A stretch of 64,000 nt of DNA from Polyodon spathula. Its lineage: Eukaryota > Chordata > Actinopteri > Acipenseriformes > Polyodontidae. Each line of letters begins with the position of its first letter. Position 1 is the first letter of the stretch. The notes under the pieces were generated by a model. The model saw only the letters and a program-made list of their open reading frames with translations, was not told where the DNA came from and did not search any database. Below, piece by piece: positions 48,128 to 60,664 of this stretch. Location of the stretch: assembly GCF_017654505.1 (NCBI RefSeq), contig NC_054542.1, positions 558,001 through 622,000 of the forward strand. The letters are read 5' to 3'. A program made the position numbers and the translations under genes.

Positions 48128-50699
48128 AAAAGTCTCTGCTTCTTTGTTGTCTGTAGACAAACAGATTATAATATTCAGATGACATGTCCTGTAAATTGCT
48201 GGCACAAATGCTTCATTTGAATCTGAGCAAGACAATAACACTAGAAGTAAGTAAGCTCATTAGGGTCCTAGTGAATACTAACATGCATGTGACACATGAG
48301 GCAGTAGTGCTTTAAATGTGTTTAATATTACCAGTAGTACTCTCATAATAATGTACTGTTTGGTTCACAACAAGCTTTTAGCCTTTATTACAGATGGTGA
48401 CAACATCATTTCACAGCTAAGGCACAATCCGGTTTCCTGACAGTAAATCTGACTAGCTAAGACGGTATTTTTCATAGTACAAGATGAGGTTCAAGGCATC
48501 TAGCAGACAATTTCCCAAGCTATACTGCATCCTTCCTTTGATTGTTACCACAGACATCGGAAGCTCTGTGCAACAAGTTGTGTATCATCGGATTTAACAG
48601 CAGCTTTGTACTCTTTCCAGTCTAAATTCCTCCCCAAGCTGAAGGAAGAACTGTCCTTTCTGAGGGCAATGGCTGTGCTGGCCAATACAATAATACTAAA
48701 AAAAATACAGTTTCATCAACAGTTTAAACTTTTTTACAACTTCTCATAGCAAAGGCCCTTGTAGGGATACTGTACCTGATGAACAGTCAAGAGGGAGCCT
48801 GCAAAGAGAGCTTACAGTTCCCCATTGACTGACAGACTTTAGCACCAGAGTATATTTCTTGCATGCACACACATGTACACAGCAGGTATTTTTACTTTTG
48901 GAAACCTCACATAATTTCCAATAACATGATGCTTTCAGTAACATGTCTGTAGTACAAATTTTTGAGAAAGGGCTTACAATTGTCTTTTTTGTATTTGTCT
49001 GTAAATTGGAGGTGGGTGAGTTTAATAAGATTTGGATGAGACTTTCAGGGTTGCTCATCCAATCCAAGTTCATCTGTCAAATCGAGTTGTACATAAGAAA
49101 CCTAGGTCTGCTCTTATTTTCGGTTAGATGACCAATAAAAATAAATCTGTCCAAATTCACGATTACTGTAAAAAAAAAAAAAAATATGCTAAATCTGTCT
49201 GACTGTTTTCAAGATATTTAATATTTGTTATTGGCAACATCTCTTTTTTTTCTTATCAGAGTCTGTGCTCCCAACCAGAGGTCCTTTAGCACAAGCAAAG
49301 CTATCTCCAAAGAGAGTGAAGAGTCTTCTGCACCTAAAACTGGAGAGAAAGAAGCCAAGGTGAAAGAGAAGAAGCCGGGGAAGTCTGGAAAAGAGAACCT
49401 GTTAGATCTCCTGAGTGCAATGAAAGTAGACGTGACCACAAAGAAGAAGTTCCAGGCTTCAAAATCTCAGAAGAGCAAGGAGCAACCAAGAGTTCACCCT
49501 GAATCCATGGAGAGTGCAACAAGCATGTTTCAGAAAGCTACCACAGAACAGCAGACTCAGAAGTGAGTGAGCCATCATCAGCAGTGCAAGTTAAAGTAAT
49601 TGTAGCTATCAAAATAATGTCATAAGTGAGTTGTTTTGCACTTCCGTTAGCTGAATGTGGAGTTATTAAAGAAACATGTTATAAAAAAAGATGGTATTTG
49701 GTATTACCTAAGGTTAAAGGAAGCTCTCAGTTTTAATGGCATATTATTGGGTTATCTGTTTGCACCTGCACTTTCTGGGTCATGTCACCTCAGCAGTCTC
49801 TTCTGGGTCAAAGCATGTTACTGGCTGAAAGTATGTCAGTCATTAAGGGGAGCAGCTGATTGGTTATTGACAGGAAATGTTAGTGAAGGAGTGTGCTTAA
49901 TTTCACCCTCCAGTTAAAATAACCCAGGAGGTGCAAGACAGTTAAAACCATTGCTAGCAAAAAAGGGATTTCTTTAACTGATAGTAGTACCAGATACAGA
50001 TGTTTTAAAATGAAAATACATATTTACTAAAATATTAGTGGTTTTTTTTTTTTTTAGTGCGCATGTAGAATGAATGGATGTGCATGCCAGAGAAGATTTA
50101 TGCAACTAATTTTTTAGCTACAATTATATTAAAGGTATACAAATCAGTTTTCCACTTTTGCTTCTTATTCATTTATTATTAACACTTGTCAAGGTGTGTT
50201 TTTTTCTAATGTTGATTCTTAAGGGTGAATTGGAAGCGTATTGTTCTGAAACTACTAACTGTCTGTGTCTGTTTGAAATAGAGAGTCCCTGAGCCCAGAG
50301 CTCGTTGCCGCTGCATCTGCGGTTGCTTCCTCCATGCCTTTTAAAAAGAGTCAGACGGAATCAGAGCTGCTGCAGCAGCTAAGGAAACACGAGTCGGACA
50401 CTGAGGTCCATAGAAAAGGAGAAACTAACAACATTGGGTAAGGCTGGCTTCTCAAACTAGAGTTTTTCCGACTAGTACTTCTACATATTTCAGGCATGCC
50501 TAATTCCTCGTTCTGCAGCAGATTTCAAATGCACAACACAAACCGGTAAACAACACAGCAGCTGTATTAAGCAGTAGAACCTGATGAGCGGTGTTAAATG
50601 TCCCGAGCTGAAGGTGAGTGCGGTCAGCATAACGAGAAGGGCCTTGCCAGACTGTACAGCCCTCTTATGAGGGTTCTATTGCTGTTAGAAAATTGATAC

Positions 50700-50736
<37 letters not shown>

Positions 50737-53700
50737 TACATATTTTTCCATGATTTTATTTTCCTCATTATTCTGTGAGCAACGTGGTTTACTCAGAATT
50801 CCATCTGTGGTCTGGTAGCCTTCAGGCTTCATTATCCCAGCGGTGGACTATGTTGCTTCTTAGGTATTTCCAATAGCCTAAGTAATGCTTCACTACTAAA
50901 TAAAAATCTTATACTTGCATGGAGCTTTTCTTCAGTTCAGGTACCTTGTACACAAAATCAAACATGGTTTATGAACTGTGTGTAAAACATGTAAAATAAT
51001 ACAAGCACTGGTATCTTATTTTATTTGAGTGCAGGTTCTTGTTTTTGTGTAAGCTTGAATATTTAAGTTACCGTGAAGTCTTAAAATATATTGGCTATAA
51101 CACTGGAAGTTGGCTCATTGTGATCCTAGTGAATACTAACATGCATGTGACGCATGAGGCAGTAGTGCTTTAAATGTGTTTAATATTACCAGAACTACTC
51201 TGTTAATAATGTACAGTCTGGTTCACAACAAGCTTTTAGCCTTTGTATTACAGACGGTGACATCATCATTTCACAGCTAAGGAACAATCCAGTTTCCTGA
51301 AAGTTTTAGTAATTAAAAATATCTAGTTTACATGTGTGAACGCTGTTTGTTCAGTAACTTGTTCATAAAGTTTATTCAAAGCCTCCTTCCTGGCTTTGTT
51401 AGAGTCCAACAGAGCACGTCCTGTGTTGTTACTGTGATATGCTGAAATAACGCTGCTGAAAGCTGTCAGACTGCATCCACTTGTTTGATTTCAACTCGTC
51501 ATTCAAACCGGAGACTAGTTGCTGTCGTGGTAACTGTATTGCTGCTGACATCAAACGCTATTCTCAAATTATATTTGCATATTTTTTATTTAACTATTTG
51601 CTATGCTAATTTTAAATAGATAGATTGATCTTACCGGGCATCGAGGAAGCAGACTTAAGTTTACATTGACAGACAACATTCAGAGGGCATGTTATTTACT
51701 AGAACAGAGGTTTTCTTTCATCAAGCTGAATGTATTTTCTGGTGGATTAATTTGGAACAGTGATTAAATATAGTTTGAAGATAACATTCAAGGTCCTTCA
51801 GAGATTAAGATTTAACCTCATTCTGACCAATCGGGTTAAAGGCAATCTGATAAATTTTCTAATGTACATTAAGGTAAATGTTTACTTCAACCTGGCGTAA
51901 CTACATTGTCACGATAAGTAAACACGACTTGGAAACTCTGTTGTAACAGTGCTGGTTGCCTGTAATATTCTGAACCTGTGCATTTTTGCTGTAATAATGC
52001 ATTTACTAACTGTTCACAAAACCACGTCTAATACCCTACTTTATTAATGGTCTCAATAGAGCCGAGTACCTGTTCTTAAATTGCATTAATTAATTAAGCT
52101 TACTCTGAAAGGCTAGCATCTAATGGATCACATAAAAATGAACATGCTCTGCTTTCCTTTCAAGGTCTGTTATAAGTGCTTCTGGTTTTGTAGCTCGTTT
52201 AATGTGGATAACTATTTTTAGCCAGTGCTGCAACAGACTAATGCTTACAAAATTAATTCTGGCACAGTAAACACTTAAAGGGTTAATCATTTTTAACCAG
52301 CATAATATAGAAATCTTTGAACGCAACATGCTAATCTGAAATCCAACCTCTCATGATTGTATTAAAGAACATAAGGTGGTGCTTTTTACAAGAACAGTGA
52401 ACATTTCTATGGTTTTGTAAGAATACTCCTGGCAAAAGGAAATGCTGAAAAATGTACACGCTTGTCAATAACATGATTGCATGGGTTTGCTTTCATAACA
52501 TTGGCAATGTCAGCAGTACACAAAATATAGTGCACTTGCAACATTCTGTCACCAGGTGGCAAACATTTTCAGAATTCTTTTTACCAGAGCTGTTCTGCTT
52601 TTACCACTCTGTTCAATGTACTTAATGTGGAACACAATGCTTGTATTCAGGTTCCATTGAAACCCTTAAGCTGCATGGGAAGTACAGTATTTTCATGCAG
52701 CTGGACTACTCTGCAGCCGTGAGTTTTTATTCAATTGTAGGCCAGTTGGATTTTATTCAGAGTAACCTAACAATATCCTTTCTGTAATGATCCCCTGGTA
52801 GAATGGATTTTGGCTTCCACATAAATCCTTAATTCTTGTTCACAGGTTCAGTGACAAGCAGTAATTGGTGTCATATGAGTACAATTGCTTTAAACCCTGG
52901 TGCCAGCTGTGTAGGTTTTCCTTCATGAAAACCGAATGAGGATGCTGCCAGACATCTGTTTTCCCTTGCCATGTGGGGGGATTCAAAGAGATCTTTGAGC
53001 AGACACAGTACCAGCACTGCTGACCTGCTGACCCAATACTGATTGACCAAGCAGATTTCAGAAGTTCAAACTCATCTAGTAAATGACCATCAGTGTATTT
53101 TAAACACTTTTGCAATAACATATTCAATTCTGGTTGCATTTAAAAAATGCATTGGCCTTCAATAGATTTATTAACTTTACTATAAAAAATTAAAAAAAAA
53201 GTTTAGTTGGTGTGGGGGCAGAAACGTACCGCAGCATGAAGCTGCTTGCCAGCGTGTTTCTGCTACTCCTGTCCTGTCGTTGTGCATTGTGTTTGTTATA
53301 CAGTAGCTCTGGAAGGGGGATGCCTTTTTACCAAATATTTGTGTTTTGTATTTCAACGTGGGCTACCATGTTTTTATTTTTATATAAACACATGGTAAAC
53401 TAAACCGTTTAGTGCATTTCCGTTCATTATGTAGATCTCAAAGGATTTTAAGTCAACACAAATTCTACAAACATTTATGTTGATTATATTGAATATTATG
53501 AAGCAATATCAATGAGGGAAGCTGGCATGGTAAAACTTAAAAGAAAGTCAAGTCTAAAAGTGATGGTATTTCTTTTTTATTTGCAGTAACATCATTGCTG
53601 ACATGAAGGTAGGCAAGCTCCCCAATACTAGGTCGCCTAACAGACCGGCCAATCAGATTCGCTTTGATGATGATGGCCGTGGCTATACTCATGACAGAGG

Positions 53701-56098
53701 AGTTGTGAATGAGTTTGATGCAGTCAGGAGGAGGTAAGAAACTGCACGGAAGCCTGTCTTGTCGTGTTCAAGTTGGATGTCACATGTTTAAAGTTTAGTT
53801 TTAAATCTTAGTTTAGATTTGAGGACCACTTGTACTTCTTTGTAGATTTGCAAGCCTCCTGGATTGAGACAGCTTTCTTATTCTATTGAAATTACTCAGA
53901 TATTACTTGATAAGTCTATTGCTCTTCAGTTCTAGTGGCAGCTATGTAATGCAGGGTAGATCAGCCAAAGTATCTTTATATAAGTAAGTACAGCTACAGT
54001 TAATGAATGGCAGATCACAAGATAGCGCTGATCTTCCCAATGTTATCGATGGCAGGCAACTAAAACTGAAGAGCTTCTGAACTCAAGTGAAAGGACATGA
54101 ACACAGACTTAAAAAAAAAAAACAGGATGTGAGTTCTTAGAATAAGAACCACTCAGAATAGTGATAAAAATGTCAGTGGACAGGAAAAAATAAGATAATT
54201 AAAACTGAAGTTACATGCTCTTTTTAAGAACAAAAATATGAAGATAAAAGGGATTAAACATATACCATTATTGAATGTAAGTGGCATTTAATTGAAGTTT
54301 TATTGTCATGTTTCCAAAAATTACAAAAAAAACAGCTAGAAATAAAATGTTATTGACATTCATAGTTCTTTCGCACCAATCTGAAATTCATGATCCTCCT
54401 CTCGTTCTCAGGTTTATGTTGTAGTTTGTTTAGACATGAAATCAAATGTTATATTCACCATTTTCCAGGAAAGGTTTGTTCACTGGCAAGAGACTGAATA
54501 TTTTTCCATCCATGACGGACACAACAGAAACAGAACCCAAAGAAGGTTTGTACAAAATGTTGAAAAAATACAAAGCTAATATTACATTTAACAGTTGCTT
54601 AAATGCATGTAATCACAAGCTCAGTAACAGCCACTCATGTTTTGAAATACGCTACTGCTTTGTAACTTTGATCTAAAAGTGATCTTTATCTTTTGGTTGT
54701 CATATTTTATAGTAAATGTTCTATGCTGAATATTCCCAGTAAATTACCTTTCGTGTCAGTGACTGCTGTATAACACCTGCCAATTTGTGAGAGAAAAGAA
54801 ACTCCATGCTATGGGAACACCTGATATTTTAGAGGCTTGCTTTGTATATCTTTTTATATATTTTTATGTAAAAAAAAAAAAAAAAAGCCTAATTTCAATC
54901 TGCATTTTTTTTTTTTTTTACAAGTTTACATATTTTTTTCTTTCTGATCTGTCAACCATATTTTTTAATGTGAAGTCTGGCTGCATGCATCGGTGCTCGG
55001 ATCCATTGTCCCTGTTGTTTAGACACCTTGTCCCATGCAGTACTACAAATTGAGTTATTGATTGTAACTTGCTGGGTTATCCTTCTAACGTAACTAGGTT
55101 TGTTGGTTTCCTGATGAACTTAATGTTCCAAGGCTAAGACAAAACTATAAAAACAACTAATGTTGGGATACAAGTAAATAAATATAATGCTATTTGAGAA
55201 TCTGTTTGACAGCTTGAGTGGTGATCCACAACATTTATTTTCCAGTTATTTTAAAAGTATAATGTATTATTTAAATTGTCAAGCTTTTTTAAAACCACAA
55301 GTTTTCTAAATTTTAGTCCTCTCTGAAACGGATTTTCTAGAGGTTTTTGTTTAATTTTCTAACTCACATTTGAAATAGAGGGGGCTGACATTACAGTTGC
55401 ACACCCCTAGTGGTCATTTGTAAAAGAAAACACTCACTTTAGAAATGAAGCTTTATTTCTGTGGTTAGTTGGCATGGTAAAGTAATGAAATAACAAAAAC
55501 AAACAAAAAAAAAAAGAATACACATACAACTGGATATTAAACAAGTAAGCAATGGCACATCAAAGGCGATTTAGATGGTGTTGCAGACATTCGTGCAGTA
55601 TATACTTTTGTATTTGTATGAAGGGGAGGCTATTCTCACCAGAGTTGTTCTATGAAATGTATTTCTTTTTCTTTTCATTTGCTAGTTTGTGATGACCTGT
55701 GTTCTGTTGTTAATTTATTAGTATCCGTTCCCTCCCTGTGGGACATTGAGCTGGCTGGTCAGATTGCAGCTGTTATCAAACACCTGCCCCGGAATGGATT
55801 TGAGGAAATGATCCAGTGGACAAAGGATGGAAAGCTCTGGCAATATCCCATCAACAACGAGGCTGGTAGGGTTTTTAGGGGAGCACTGGAACTCTTCTGT
55901 TGCTGTACAGGAAAACAGATTTGTGCATGCTGTGACTTATTCTGTAAAGTAGTGGCACACACATAAAAAAATACACATTCAGAAATTGCATTCTAAGTTA
56001 TTTTAAAATCAGTATCAGTCTAATGTTCTAATCCAGAGTACAAAGAAGTTATGGATTTTTATAATTAAGCATACGACATAGGTGGCATTGAACTAATC

Positions 56099-56181
<83 letters not shown>

Positions 56182-56913
56182 CATACATACATACATACAT
56201 ACATACAGCTCTGGAAAACATTGAGACCACTGCAAATTTTTCTTAAATCAGCATCTCTACATGTATGGCAGCCATTCCATTCCAGTGTCTGTTGAATTCC
56301 AACACAGGCACACCTCATTCTAATGAATGAGGTACTGATTAGGGGATCACCTGAACCAAATCTTATTTAACGAGGAAAAGTATAAAAACCACTCCTGTGG
56401 TCATCACTATCCTCTTGCAATAGGACCAGCTGGATGGCAAAACAGTGCTAGTAGTACCTCAAAAGTAAGTGGAATCAAGAGGAAGATGGATGGTCACAAG
56501 CCATCAAACAAAGCTGAGCTGCTTGAATTTTTGCGCCAGGAGTGGCATAAAGTCACCCAACATCAATGTGAAAGACTGGTGGAGAGCATGCCAATATTTA
56601 TTCCACCAAATATTGATTTCTGAACTCTTCCTAAGTTAAAACATTAGTATAGTGTTGTTTAAAAATGAATATGAACTTATTTTCTTTGCATTATTCGAGG
56701 TCTGACAACACTGCATCTTTTTTGTTATTTTGACCAGTTGTCATTTTCTGCAAATAAATGCTCTAAATGAGAATATTTTTATTTGGAATTTGGGAGAAAT
56801 GTTGTCAGTAGTTTATAGAATAAAACAAAAATGTTCATTTTACCCAAACACATACCTATAAATAGTAAAACCAGAGAAACTGATAATTTTGCAGTGGTCT
56901 CTTAATTTTTTCC

Positions 56914-56975
<62 letters not shown>

Positions 56976-58209
56976 CTAAAATTTAAGAAAAAAATGACAT
57001 TTTAGCCTAAACTCTATAAAGTCCACATTCCTGTATTAACAGCAATTCTGACTGCTGGGAAGAGGCCAGAGTTTTTTTTTTTCCTTGGAGGAGACCAGCC
57101 TCCATTATAAACTCCTACCTGCTTTTAAACACAATACAATGGCAGTGCTTTATTTTAAGCTTAGTTCACATTTATTAGACAGTAAACACTAAACGTACAC
57201 AATTGGTCCAAATTAATTTTATTAGCCACCAAAACTAGCCAATCAATAGAACAGGTCATTAAAGAGGGGTTGGTATGACAAGTGAATTGGGGGTGGAGCT
57301 AATAACTGTCTTGCTGGCCCTGTTTACTTTTCACTAACTGAGAATTTGCTCACATGGACAAAGTTTGGCTCATTTTTTTGCATGGCAGATTGATGGAACA
57401 ATGGGTTTGTAGTTGTGCCTCTTCTGACTTAACAACTTTGCCTTCTGCCTTTTTTTTGCCTCCCTGTTTTTTTTGGGCCACCAGCCACCACTGAATCAAA
57501 TATACAATTTTTTTACTGAGTGAAAATAGCCACTCGTAAGAGATAAAAGCATTTGTTTGTTTCACTATTCCAGTTAATAAACATGTGAATTTAACATACT
57601 TTGGTGTTTTGTGTTTACAAAGTTATTAGCACAAAGTTACTGAATTTGAAGGAAAGATGATCTGACATCTGTCACACAATGTTTTAAATTAATATTTACA
57701 AGCATTGGTATGTTTACGTGATTGTACATTTAGTCTAACAAAACTAACATAAAATTGGACGCTCTCTTTCTTTTTGTTGCCAAGACAGTGTCCCAAAACA
57801 CACATAAACAAGAAAGCTAAGCTATGTGCCCTTTAAAGTAATGTTGGTAAGCTTTATTAATTACAAGCTACTGTGAAGATGTTTAGTACACAAAACGCAT
57901 CTCGTACATTACAGTATGTATACCAGTAGCTTGTTTCTGTGTTTGAAAGCCCCCTATAATGATGATTTTGTTTTAATTCCAGGTCTTGAGGAAGAATCAG
58001 ATGTCCCATTTCACGAACATGTATTTTTAGATAGTCATCTGGAAGACTTCCCAAAGCAAGGACCAGTTTGCCATTTCATGGAACTTGTCATCAACGGGTT
58101 GTCTAAAAACCCCTATCTAACCGTCAAGCAAAAGATTGAGCACATAGAATGGTTCCGTGGGTACTTCCAGCAGAAGGAAGAGGTTCTAAAGGAGAGTGAA
58201 GCGTACTGA
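47506..58209 (+). CDS. MRPS31: MRPS31, mitochondrial ribosomal protein S31
   Basis: A vertebrate small-subunit protein of the mitochondrial ribosome, found in the head region in mammalian structures. Seven coding exons join in phase: 47506-47657, 49260-49562, 50282-50437, 53587-53733, 54469-54545, 55722-55865 and 57983-58209. They give 401 residues (human 395). The start at 47506 opens an Arg-rich, acid-free N-terminus ([15 protein letters not shown]), as expected for a mitochondrial presequence. The N-terminal half is Lys/Ser/Glu-rich and variable. Conserved blocks are [73 protein letters not shown] and [20 protein letters not shown]. An AATAAA at 58575-58580 is a likely poly(A) signal. The gene lies head to head with SLC25A15. 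Confidence 0.96.
48068..48131 (+). repeat. Poly(C)50 followed by poly(A)14
   Basis: Fifty consecutive C at 48068-48117 run directly into fourteen A at 48118-48131, in MRPS31 intron 1. The complementary strand is a 50-base G run, a strong quadruplex candidate. The exact length is unreliable with most sequencing chemistries. Confidence 0.95.
48236..48440 (+). repeat. Duplicated intronic block, copy 1 (MRPS31 intron 1)
   Basis: About 200 bases are close to copy 2 (51099-51300) in the same orientation. Shared runs include CCTAGTGAATACTAACATGC, GCATGAGGCAGTAGTGCTTT (CACATGAGG in this copy), AATGTGTTTAATATTACCAG, GGTTCACAACAAGCTTTTAG and CATCATTTCACAGCTAAGG. No exon is inside. Confidence 0.9.
50703..50734 (+). 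repeat. Poly(A)32 in MRPS31 intron 3
   Basis: A run of 32 A. No clear SINE or LINE body precedes it, so it is listed as a simple homopolymer. Confidence 0.9.
51099..51300 (+). repeat. Duplicated intronic block, copy 2 (MRPS31 intron 3)
   Basis: Second copy of the block at 48236-48440, about 2.86 kb downstream, with exons 2 and 3 between the copies. Differences are scattered substitutions and a few small indels. Confidence 0.9.
56101..56205 (+). repeat. (TG)n(TA)n(CATA)n compound microsatellite
   Basis: A TG run, a TA run and a CATA run follow in order in MRPS31 intron 6. A matching TA then TG run resumes at about 56916-56974 beyond the inserted element, so the element appears to have landed in the microsatellite. 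Confidence 0.95.
56206..56915. mobile_element. Nonautonomous TA-target DNA transposon (MITE-like)
   Basis: Left end CAGCTCTGGAAAACATTGAG and reverse-complemented right end CTGGAAAAAATTAAGAGACC are followed by CCACTGCAAA, making imperfect inverted ends of about 35 bases. The element is about 710 bases and lies inside a TA-rich microsatellite. The right tip has merged with the TA run. A recognisable repeat interior is present but no open transposase; it is probably Tc1/mariner-related, judging from the TA target. Confidence 0.75.
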
Positions 58210-60660
58210 GTAGACCTGGGGATGAGGGGGACACAAACCAGCTCAATATAATGCTCCTTCTACGCTGTACATAAGCAGTTACTGCATTGGAAAACACGGG
58301 AGTCCAGGTCTGTCACATCACCCCAAATCACGTTAAATTTCTTTGATCCTAGACAAAGTAAGTGAATATGGGCTTGTGTTGAAATTTGGTATTTTGTATA
58401 AGACGGGAACAGGAAGGTCTTCAAAGTAAGGTCCTTTTGGGGGAGGGGAGGGGGGGGGGTGTAGTAGTCCAGCTTATTGGTATGTAAAGGCATCACAAAG
58501 AAGGCGATTGTACTCCAAACTTGGTGTATGACAGCAGAAAGTGTCTTTTACCAGAATTTTGCAGCAATGTCATAAATAAACATTTAAAAAATGTATTGAA
58601 TGATTTAATTTTGTTCCTATGACAATAGTTTCACCTTGCAATACATGTAGCATGACAACATGTGATCCGATAAGCAGATTCTTGGATTTGTATTAATTGC
58701 AGTTTGCAACACACAAAAAAAGTTTGAAAACTACTACATAAACATATATAATACAATACACAACAGCATTTTAAGCTTTCACTTGGTTGGATGTGTTTTT
58801 TGTATGAAAAATCTGTTTAATAACATCATGTATCCTCTTAAAAAAACTAAATGAAAAACTGTAAATGATACACTTGTTTGTACCTTCACAAAACTCAATG
58901 TGACTGCATGAAAATGAATAAACAACATAACATACCTGCTCGATGTATTAGCTGATGCACATTTAATAAAAGGTCTGCCCTTTTAGAAAGTTTTGGTTTC
59001 GTGATTTACCATGAGATAAGCACAAGTGATGTATAAAAATAGTTTATTGTGCAGAACTTACCCCCTGTTTATTGAGGGTGTAATGTATGCTGCATGTTTT
59101 AATTGTACCATGAAAGGGTTTTCTGATAAAACCTTGTTAGTCATGTCTCATTAGCCTCAACTCTTTTTCTGGATAATACTTGAGCATCATTGCGTAACAT
59201 CCCTAACCTGAATATCATGCATATTGCACTGTTATACAATATAAATGTTGTTGCTGCTTTCTGAAAAGCGAAAAACATGACAAGAATGTAATTAATTAAT
59301 TTTGAAAATGTAAAACTAAATGCTTCATTAACAGCGATAAAGGGCATTTAAATTATAATTAAGAAAAAAATATTAGCACGGCACCTGCACCTTAATTTTT
59401 TACATGTTGTTTGTTTAAAAAAAAAAAAAAGGCTGTCGTCGACTGTAGTTTTAGTTAATGGTTTGTCCAGTTTGTATTTTTCATACACCAAGTGAAGAAT
59501 CTAGCCCAGAATCTAAATTATATTGAAACACGCCTTTGGATTGGAAAACAGCATGCTCATTATAATTGAGGCTCACAGTGGGTGTTTCATCCAAGTACAT
59601 GAATCAGATGTTTCTCAGGAAAAGAGGCTTACTAATACAGTTTTCTGAATGTCAAGAACTACTACTGGGGTTTTGTAATACATAGCTATCATCCCTGAGT
59701 GGGTGAGCTGGGAGTAAGCAGCTTTATCTTTATGTTCAGATTTGGAAATTACCTGTAAAAACAGAAGTAGGGTGTTTGGATTCTCCCAAGATGATTCTGA
59801 TCTTGCCAAATTGGTTCTAGTAGTAAAACATTCTCATTGACAAGCTGTAAAAACATGAATTAGAATGCATTTAGTTACAAAATGGCAACAAGATTCAGAC
59901 CTACCACAGGGTGTCAGTAAGGTCTTTGGTCTGGCCTGCAGCTGACGCATACATACAGTGTGTCAGTGGAAAGAAAGTCATCAAGCCAAAGCAGCAGAAG
60001 CTATCTAACACACATGTGTTTTAGGTCTGTATACAGAAATATATAAACTATAGGGTATGTGTAGTAAAAAAACAATTGTTTGATTCAAAACTCTCGGTGG
60101 TGTACATAGCCTAATGTGAAGAGGTCTCTGATATATTGAACAACCAGACTTACACACATTTGCTGGGTAATCTTTTCCAGTTATAGCTGTAACTAAAGAA
60201 GTGTTTTGAAACGAACAAGAACCTTGTCTTGGGCATTTATGGATAATTAGATTTTTTTTTTTTTTTTTTTCAGGTTTTAAAATCAGGTAATTTCCCTGAC
60301 AGTCGGTGAATGTATTTTGGATGTACATGCTTCTTTAGCTTTTATCCAATCTTATAGTTTAACAAAAGCTATCTATATTATATCATGACATAAATTGCGC
60401 TGTGGGCCTGAACTTGGAGATGTTGTTTTTTGATAAGAAGCAATTACTTCTTTAGATTCATATATACGCACATGCACCGAAGCATAAGCGCCCCTAAAGC
60501 TAAAGATAATTGCAAATGCAAGATGAGGGTTTATGAAATCTGCATTACGGTGGTCTTGATATAATATCATAGTACTTCAAATGATAACCAGTGTGTTATG
60601 GATGTGTAATGTTACCCCTGTTGTACTATTCCATCAATAGCTCATTGTTGTTGCTACCCA
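58210..60660 (+). other. MRPS31 3' UTR and downstream noncoding DNA
   Basis: AATAAA at 58575-58580 and 58917-58922 are candidate poly(A) signals. A G-rich tract at 58439-58459 lies in the likely 3' UTR. Beyond about 58950 nothing is recognised apart from short A and T runs (59418-59431, 60252-60270). Confidence 0.5.
58439..58459 (+). repeat. G-rich tract in MRPS31 3' UTR (quadruplex candidate)
   Basis: Runs of five, four and ten G separated by single A lie on the mRNA-sense strand, between the stop at 58209 and the first poly(A) signal at 58575. Four G columns with one-base loops can be drawn from this tract. Confidence 0.7.
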
Positions 60661-60664
60661 TGGG

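Noticed and set aside
48056..48241. Minus-strand frame with a polyglycine run.
   Set aside because: The glycines come from the C50 homopolymer; there is no other coding signal.
55652..55966. A 104-codon frame ending in a Cys-rich stretch, considered as a separate gene.
   Set aside because: It is MRPS31 exon 6 read through into flanking introns.
56101..56318. Frames of alternating Cys-Val or Tyr-Ile residues.
   Set aside because: Translation of TG/TA microsatellites.
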